Below are positions 58,867 through 64,000 of a stretch of DNA of 64,000 nt, in pieces. The translations under genes and the position numbers were made by a program. Every line of letters starts with the position of its first letter. The first letter of the stretch is position 1. The notes under the pieces were generated by a model. The model was not told where the DNA came from. It was given only the letters and a program-made list of their open reading frames with translations, and searched no databases. Location of the stretch: the NCBI RefSeq assembly GCF_030817195.1, contig NZ_JAUSYZ010000001.1, forward strand, positions 4,650,001 through 4,714,000. Reading direction: 5' to 3'. This DNA comes from Arthrobacter globiformis. Lineage in GTDB: Bacteria > Actinomycetota > Actinomycetes > Actinomycetales > Micrococcaceae.

Positions 58867-60326
58867 GCGATCTCCTGGGGTGCCTGTTCTTTACTGAATG
58901 CCGGTTCTGCACTGGCGGCCGGTTCTGCACAGGCCGCCGGTTCCGCACTGGCCGCCGGTTCCGCACTGGCGCGCCCGGCGGCGGGAAGGGAATGGATGGG
59001 TCCGGTGCCGTCCCGCAATGGAGTGCAGGCGACGGAACCGCTGCGCGCCGCGATCAGCTCCGCGGTGATGGAGACGGCCACTTCCGCCGGTGTGACGGCA
59101 CCGAGATCCAGGCCGATCGGCGAATGCAGCCGTGCCAACCGCTCCGGTGCCACGCCGGCCTCGAGCAGCCCGTCGATGCGCTGCCGGTGGCTGCGTCGGG
59201 AGCCCAGGGCGCCGACGAAGGCAACATCAAGGGCCAGGGCTTCCTGCAGCAAGGGAATGTCGAACTTGGGGTCATGGGTGAGGACGCAGATGACCGTGCG
59301 GGAGTCGACCCGGCCAGCGGCGGCTTCCGCGGCGAGGTACCGGTGCGGCCAGTCGGTAGCCACCTCGTCCGCGGCGGCGAAACGCTCCTGCGCTGCGAAT
59401 GCCGGCCGGGCGTCGCAGAGCGTGACACGGTAGCCGAGCAGCTTCGCGGCCGGCACCAGCGCCGCGCCGAAGTCGTTGGCGCCAAACACCAGCAGCCGGG
59501 CCTGCGGCAGGCGGCTCTCCACCAGCAGCGTCACGGGCTCGGGCGACGCCACCCCGCCATCAGTACCGTGGGTGCCCCTGCCGGAAACGCCGCGGCCCTG
59601 CGGCGGCGCCAGCCGGACCAGCCCTGTCCGGCCGCCGCGCAGCAGCGGTTCGAGCTGGGCCGCGGCCGCCAGGAGTGCTTCCCGTCTGGCCCCAGGGTCC
59701 AGATTCAAAGCGTCCAGATGCAAAGCGTCCAGCCCCAGCAGGGCCGCGAACTCAGCCGATCCCGCGACCTCAAAGGCGCCGGGATCCGGAACCACGACGA
59801 CGGAAGGCGGCTGAGTGCCCGCCGTCCCCTCTGTTCCGGCTTCCGCTGTTCCGGCTTCCTGAGTTCCGGCAGCCCCCAACGGACTGCGGGGCACGGTCCT
59901 GCCGTACACGCTCCTGCCGGACACGCCGTCGATGCGCCGGATCAGCGCCAGAGGCCGTTCGGGGTCCCCGGCAGCAAACCTGCGGAGGTCCCCGAGCCCG
60001 GCGGCGCTGCCGTCCAGGGGCTGGATATGGATCTCCAGCTCACCGCCGCAGGTGAGCCCGACGGCAAATGCGTCCTCGCTGCTGAAGCCGAACGCCTCAA
60101 GGCGGGTGCCGCCGTCGGCCATCACTTCCAGCGCCGAGGCAACCACGGCCGCTTCAACACAGCCGCCGGAAAGGCTGCCGAGTATCTCGCCGGATTCGGA
60201 CACCAGCATGGAGGTCCCGGGCGGCCGCGGCACGGAGCCGCTGGCGGTGATGATGGTGGCGACGGCGCACCGTTCCCCGGAGGCCGCCGGGCGCCAGCCG
60301 GCCAGAGAAGGCATCAGATCCAGCAT
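58857..60326 (-). CDS. xdhC: XdhC/CoxI-family molybdenum-cofactor maturation protein
   Basis: A 489-residue protein that sulfurates or inserts molybdenum cofactor into XDH. The ATG at 60326 follows GAAGAGGGAG. The N-terminal XdhC_CoxI domain has ASGSVPRPPGTSMLVSESG, GSLSGGCVEAAVV and TCGGELEIHIQP; the C-terminal Rossmann domain has LLVFGANDFGAALVPAAKLLGY, VLTHDPKFDIPLL and AFVGALGSRRSHRQR. Between them is a Pro/Ala/Gly-rich linker. The C-terminal 40 residues hold four SAEPAA-type repeats from an 18-bp DNA repeat. Confidence 0.92.
   Translation of the reverse strand: MLDLMPSLAGWRPAASGERCAVATIITASGSVPRPPGTSMLVSESGEILGSLSGGCVEAAVVASALEVMADGGTRLEAFGFSSEDAFAVGLTCGGELEIHIQPLDGSAAGLGDLRRFAAGDPERPLALIRRIDGVSGRSVYGRTVPRSPLGAAGTQEAGTAEAGTEGTAGTQPPSVVVVPDPGAFEVAGSAEFAALLGLDALHLDALNLDPGARREALLAAAAQLEPLLRGGRTGLVRLAPPQGRGVSGRGTHGTDGGVASPEPVTLLVESRLPQARLLVFGANDFGAALVPAAKLLGYRVTLCDARPAFAAQERFAAADEVATDWPHRYLAAEAAAGRVDSRTVICVLTHDPKFDIPLLQEALALDVAFVGALGSRRSHRQRIDGLLEAGVAPERLARLHSPIGLDLGAVTPAEVAVSITAELIAARSGSVACTPLRDGTGPIHSLPAAGRASAEPAASAEPAACAEPAASAEPAFSKEQAPQEIAWT
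58901..58972. repeat. Four 18-bp tandem repeats in xdhC 3' end
   Basis: Units CCGGTTCTGCACTGGCGG at 58901, 58919, 58937 and 58955, each differing by one to four bases. On the minus strand they encode SAEPAA-like repeats. Confidence 0.85.
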
Positions 60327-60411
60327 GGCAGCACTCCCTCTTCCCGTGCGATGGTGCCCATTCTCGTTCCTATTCTTGGTAGTTGAAAGCGTTCGACGCC
60401 GGTCCGGCCCA

Positions 60412-60474
60412 GCGACGCGCAAACGGTCCGGAGGATGCGCGGATTCCCGTGTCCTCCGGCCGTTTGCGCGTCGC
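60412..60474. repeat. Long intergenic palindrome between xdhC and the purine permease
   Basis: GCGACGCGCAAACGG (60412 on, arm to 60435) pairs with CCGTTTGCGCGTCGC (arm 60452-60474) over 23 bp with one bulge, around 16 nt. It lies just upstream of xdhC and after the permease stop, in a same-strand operon. It shares the GCGCAAA core with the palindrome at 54954. Confidence 0.8.
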
Positions 60475-60483
60475 GGGGCATTT

Positions 60484-62049
60484 TTACGCCCCGAGCAGTG
60501 CGCTGACGGGACCCCGCGCGAAGTAGACCACGAAGCCCGCGGTCACCACCCACATCAGCGGGTGGATCTTCTTCGCCTTGCCCGAGGCCGCGCCGATTAC
60601 CGCCCAGCTCACGAAGCCCACGCCGATGCCATTGGCGATCGAGTAGCTCAGCGGCATGGTGACGATGGTCAGGAAGGCCGGCAGTGCCACCGCGAACTTG
60701 GTGAACTTGATCTCGCGGATCTGCGCCATCATCATCGCGCCCACCACGACCAGGGCGGCGGCTGCCACCTCGAGCGGCACCACGCTGGTGAGCGGGGTGA
60801 GGAACATGGACCCCAGGAACAGCGCTCCGGTGACCACCGAGGCCAGCCCGGTGCGCGCCCCCTCACCGATCCCCGCAGCGGAGTCGATGTACACGGTGTT
60901 GGAGGAACCCGACGTCGCGCCGCCCATCACCGCGCCCACACCTTCGACGATGAAGGCGGACTTGAGCCGGGGGAACGTGCCGTCCTTGTGGGCCACTCCC
61001 GCGCTCTTCGCCAGCCCGGTCATGGTGCCCATGGCGTCGAAGAAGTTGGTGAAGACCAGCGTGAACACCAGCATCGTCGCGGCCAGGCCGCCGATCCGGC
61101 CAAAGGCACCGAACAGGTCGAACTGACCCACCAGGCCAAGATCCGGCGCAGAGACCAGATGGCCCGACAGCACCGGCGTGTTCAGGTGCCAGCCGCCCGG
61201 GTTGGTTTCGCTGGCGGGGCCGATGTGCAGGAATGCCTCGACGACGGCCGCCAGAGCCGTGGTGGCCACGATGCCGATGAGCAGGCCGCCCTGGACCTTC
61301 CGTGCCACCAGGATGCCCATGACCAGCAGGCCCACAATGAACACCATGGTGGGGATGGAGGTGATGGAGCCGTTGTCGCCGAGCTGGACCGGAGGTCCGC
61401 CGGCGGTGGCCTTGACGAAGCCCGAGTCCACGAAGCCGATGAAGGCGATGAACAGGCCGATGCCCACCGTGATGGCGGCCTTCAGTTCCTTGGGCACGGC
61501 CCGGAAAATCGCGGTCCGCGCGCCGGTGACACCAAACAGGACGATCAGGATGCCGTTGATGACCACCAGGCCCATGGCCTCGGCCCAGGTGACCTCCTGG
61601 ATCACCGCCACCGCGAGGAAGGAGTTGATGCCCAGTCCCGCGGCCAGGCCGAACGGCAGGTTGGCGATCAGGCCGAACGCGATGGTCATGACGCCGGCTG
61701 TCAGGCCGGTGACTGCGCCCACCTGCGCCGCGGAAAGCCAGCCGCCGGCGACGTCCGTCGGGGCGTTGTCCGCGCTGAAGCCGCCCAGGATCAGCGGATT
61801 CAGGATGACGATGTAGGCCATCGTGAAGAAGGTGACCAGCCCGCCCCGCACCTCCCGGGCCACGGTGGAACCGCGCCGGGTGATGTGGAAGAAGCGGTCA
61901 AGGAACGAGTTCGACGCCGGGGGCTTGGGGCCGTTGCCCCGCTGCGTTTTGCCGGTGGCCGGGTTCTTTTCGGGTGCCGCTGCCTGCCCTGCACCCGGAA
62001 GCGCAGCCTGCTGTTCAGCGGTATTGTCCAGGATTGTCATGTCAGCCAC
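60484..62049 (-). CDS. NCS2 purine permease (AzgA-like)
   Basis: A 521-residue permease for adenine/guanine/hypoxanthine-type purines. The start is GTG 62049 or ATG 62040. AzgA landmarks: MAYIVILNPLILG, LTAGVMTIAFGLIANLPFGLAAGLGINSF, TLVFTNFFDAMGTMTGLAK and GATSGSSNTVYIDSAAGIGEGARTGLAS. It follows the deaminase gene by a few bases and precedes xdhC, so it feeds the same pathway. Confidence 0.9.
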   Translation of the reverse strand: MADMTILDNTAEQQAALPGAGQAAAPEKNPATGKTQRGNGPKPPASNSFLDRFFHITRRGSTVAREVRGGLVTFFTMAYIVILNPLILGGFSADNAPTDVAGGWLSAAQVGAVTGLTAGVMTIAFGLIANLPFGLAAGLGINSFLAVAVIQEVTWAEAMGLVVINGILIVLFGVTGARTAIFRAVPKELKAAITVGIGLFIAFIGFVDSGFVKATAGGPPVQLGDNGSITSIPTMVFIVGLLVMGILVARKVQGGLLIGIVATTALAAVVEAFLHIGPASETNPGGWHLNTPVLSGHLVSAPDLGLVGQFDLFGAFGRIGGLAATMLVFTLVFTNFFDAMGTMTGLAKSAGVAHKDGTFPRLKSAFIVEGVGAVMGGATSGSSNTVYIDSAAGIGEGARTGLASVVTGALFLGSMFLTPLTSVVPLEVAAAALVVVGAMMMAQIREIKFTKFAVALPAFLTIVTMPLSYSIANGIGVGFVSWAVIGAASGKAKKIHPLMWVVTAGFVVYFARGPVSALLGA

Positions 62050-62055
62050 CGGGCC

Positions 62056-62550
62056 CTAGTAGTCAATCCTGGAGTCGAGCGTGTTCCAGGTGTTGAACGG
62101 TTCCAGGATGGCCGGGGCTTCGGGGTGGCCGAGCTCCAGCTTGGAGACCGGCATCAGGGCGTGGCGGTCCTCGTTGTCGAAGTACTCGTAGAAGACGGCG
62201 TCGTCGAAGCCTACGGAGGCGGCGTCGTGCCGGTCGGCGGCGAAGACAACCCGGTCGATGCGGGCCCAGAGCGCCGAGGCGAGGCACATGGGGCACGGCT
62301 CGCAGCTGCTGTAGAGGGTGGCCCCGCGGAGGTCGAAGGTGCCCAGCCCGCTGCATGCGCGGCGGATGGCGGTGACCTCGGCGTGGGCGGTGGGATCGTT
62401 GTCGGCGGTGACCCGGTTGACGCCGTCGAACGCCTGACCGTCGGCGGTGACGATCACGGCGCCGAACGGGCCGCCGCTGTTCAGGACGTTGGCGGTTGCC
62501 AACCGGATGGACCTGGCCAGGAATGCCTCGGCCGTGACGGTGGTACTCAT
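62056..62550 (-). CDS. Guanine-deaminase-like nucleobase deaminase
   Basis: A 164-residue CDA-fold deaminase. The ATG at 62550 follows AAGGGAGTCG. Zn and catalytic residues are His56 and Glu58 in AHAEVTAIRRAC, Cys86 and Cys89 in SSCEPCPMC; the C-terminal aromatic segment FYEYFDNEDRHALMPVSKLEL resembles B. subtilis guanine deaminase (GuaD). The likely reaction is guanine to xanthine. It heads the deaminase-permease-xdhC-FAD-xdhA operon. Confidence 0.85.
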   Translation of the reverse strand: MSTTVTAEAFLARSIRLATANVLNSGGPFGAVIVTADGQAFDGVNRVTADNDPTAHAEVTAIRRACSGLGTFDLRGATLYSSCEPCPMCLASALWARIDRVVFAADRHDAASVGFDDAVFYEYFDNEDRHALMPVSKLELGHPEAPAILEPFNTWNTLDSRIDY

Positions 62551-62966
62551 GATGCGACTCCCTTTGCTGTGGAAGCCCGTACCCCGCGACGGAACGGAAA
62601 GGACCAAGTGCGACGGTTACCAGGCTTCAGCATGTGCTTTTGAAGGTTAAGTTGCGCCTGGTAGATAGCTTCCCCGGAGTCCCGGGTGCCCGCCTTTGGC
62701 AAAATCGAGATTAGCACCGGAATGTGGTCCGCGCCATAGTTTTCTGGAAACTTAATTTCGCAATGTGAAATGCATGTTGCCGGCGCCTCACAGCCCGCTG
62801 CTTCCTCCGGTGGCAGGCGGAGCTGTCACAAAGCGCGGCCATTGACCGTCCTCCTGCAGCCGCCCTACGCTGGTGCCGACCTGCCGCCGTCGGGCAGCAG
62901 GTCCCCTGGATCAGCAGACAGGACCACTGAGCTGGAAAGTATCAGCACGCTCAGACAAGGACCCTC
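62551..62966. other. Divergent promoter region, purine catabolism
   Basis: 416 non-coding bases between the deaminase operon and the 8-oxoguanine deaminase gene. The central part (62700-62780) is AT-rich and contains the inverted pair described separately. The 62800-62960 part is GC-rich without bias for coding. Confidence 0.6.
62755..62771. promoter_or_regulatory. Purine-operator candidate ATTTCGC-N3-GTGAAAT
   Basis: A near-palindrome of 17 bp with six of seven matching positions per arm. It shares the (G/A)YGAAAT half-site with the two repeats upstream of the NCS1 operon, and lies roughly 200 bp from both divergent starts. Confidence 0.5.
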
Positions 62967-64000
62967 ATGACCCACCCCTTTGACTCTCCGTCGACGAACC
63001 TTCCGTTACCAAGCCTTCGGTCACCGGCGCCGGCTGCCGAATCCCGGCTCTGGATCCGGAACCCGCTGGCTGCCTTCACCGCCAACCGGCTCGACGCCTC
63101 GGGCGGCCTGGTGGTAAGCGGCGGCAAGATTGTGGAGGTGCTTGGCGCCGGACAGACGCCATCCGCACCCTGCGGGCAGACCTTCGACGCCGGAAGCCAT
63201 GTTGTGCTCCCCGGCCTGATCAACTCCCATCACCACTTCTACCAGACGCTCACCCGCGCCTGGGGTCCGGTGGCCAACGCCCCCTTGTTCCCCTGGCTTC
63301 AGAACCTCTACCCTGTCTGGGCCAGGCTGACCCCGCGGGACCTTGAACTCGCGGCCACCGTGGCCCTTGCCGAGCTACTGCTCTCCGGCTGCACCACCGC
63401 CGCCGACCACCACTACCTCTTCCCCGCGGGGATGGAGGACGCGATCGACGTCGAAATCGGCGCCGTCCGGCGCCTCGGTATGCGGGCCACGCTGACCCGC
63501 GGCTCCATGACGCTGGGAAAGGACGACGGCGGGCTGCCGCCGCAGTCCACGGTGCAGACGCCGGAGGCGGTGCTGGCGGACAGTGAGCGGCTGATCCGCG
63601 AGTACCACCAGCGAGGCGACGGTGCGGTGATCCAGATTGCGCTGGCGCCCTGCTCGCCGTTTTCCGTCACCAAGGAGATCATGGCCGAGAGCGCGGCGCT
63701 GGCGGACCGGCACGACGTCCGGCTGCACACGCACCTCGCGGAGACCCTCGACGAGGAGCAATTCTGCCTCGAGACGTTCGGGCTGCGCACCGTGGACTAC
63801 CTGGACAGCGTGGGCTGGCTGACGGACAGGACTTGGCTGGGCCACGGCATCCATTTCAGTGACGCTGAAATCGCCCGGCTGGGAGCGGCGGGAACCGCCG
63901 TCGCCCATTGCCCGACGTCGAACATGCGCCTCGCGTCCGGCACCGCCCGAGTGCTCGAACTGGAGGAAGCGGGCGTGCCCGTGGGGCTGGGAGTGGACGG
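62967..64000 (+). CDS. 8-oxoguanine deaminase (amidohydrolase), cut by window edge
   Basis: The first 344 codons of an amidohydrolase-superfamily enzyme; the frame is open to the end of the window. The ATG at 62967 follows GACAAGGACC. Zinc ligands His88 and His90 lie in LINSHHHFYQ; further His residues are in LHTHLAET and LGHGIHFSD. HCPTSNMRLASG is a segment I associate with 8-oxoguanine deaminases rather than plain cytosine or guanine deaminases. Expected reaction: 8-oxoguanine to urate plus ammonia. It is divergent from the XDH operon. Confidence 0.85.
   Translation, partial: MTHPFDSPSTNLPLPSLRSPAPAAESRLWIRNPLAAFTANRLDASGGLVVSGGKIVEVLGAGQTPSAPCGQTFDAGSHVVLPGLINSHHHFYQTLTRAWGPVANAPLFPWLQNLYPVWARLTPRDLELAATVALAELLLSGCTTAADHHYLFPAGMEDAIDVEIGAVRRLGMRATLTRGSMTLGKDDGGLPPQSTVQTPEAVLADSERLIREYHQRGDGAVIQIALAPCSPFSVTKEIMAESAALADRHDVRLHTHLAETLDEEQFCLETFGLRTVDYLDSVGWLTDRTWLGHGIHFSDAEIARLGAAGTAVAHCPTSNMRLASGTARVLELEEAGVPVGLGVD

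Overview
The window is high-GC actinobacterial chromosome, most likely Arthrobacter or Pseudarthrobacter (Micrococcales). The signs are strong G/C preference at third codon positions, an ssd/tadA pair, a marP-crp-RidA-ponA gene order, an MsiK-dependent style of sugar importer (no ATPase gene), and a GC-rich purine-catabolism island. No phage, integrase, transposase or CRISPR array was found. Family assignments come from motifs and remembered family members; no database search was run.

Layout. 0-7 kb: start of a TadA-type secretion ATPase and ssd, an actinobacterial PolA-like polymerase, a YegP-like protein, a CoA-pyrophosphatase NUDIX gene, nth and a low-complexity membrane protein. 7.6-9.7 kb: acs with a strong terminator. 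9.8-23 kb: an alpha-galactoside island (DeoR and LacI regulators, Gfo/Idh/MocA oxidoreductase, two substrate-binding-protein-plus-two-permease importers, GH36 alpha-galactosidase, galE). 23-32 kb: aroQ, a DUF2332 gene, marP, crp, NUDIX, RidA, DUF4177, a class A PBP and a metallophosphoesterase. 32-36 kb: a heterodimeric ABC exporter and tRNA-Pro. 36-38 kb: a small membrane protein, a tiny secreted repeat peptide and a divergent HTH-TPR regulator. 38-45.5 kb: purC (frameshifted), purD, a membrane-bound sulfite-oxidase-fold enzyme, asparaginase II, an SCP-like protein and dctA. 45.6-64 kb: SDR, racemase and NCS1 permease, aceE, MocA-like, UDG and AKR genes, then xanthine dehydrogenase (xdhA, frameshifted FAD subunit, xdhC), a purine permease, a guanine-deaminase-like enzyme and a divergent 8-oxoguanine deaminase that runs off the window.

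How the genes fit together. The right end is a purine import and oxidation pathway: purine permease, guanine and 8-oxoguanine deamination to xanthine or urate, then XDH, whose cofactor maturation is served by XdhC and perhaps the MocA-like enzyme. The sugar island imports and cleaves alpha-galactosides and interconverts UDP-galactose and UDP-glucose. It sits between nth and marP, splitting a block that I recall as compact in other actinobacteria.

The strongest candidate for something new is at 36.6-38.3 kb. A 77-residue secreted peptide precursor carries three exact copies of IGNWPDPM. It is transcribed away from a 420-residue HTH plus TPR-like regulator. This is the architecture of peptide-pheromone/receptor (RRNPP-type) signalling known from Firmicutes. 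Other notable points are several long intergenic palindromes, a MITE-like element with 32-bp tandem repeats where a metallo-beta-lactamase-fold gene would be expected, and two one-base frameshifts (purC and the XDH FAD subunit).
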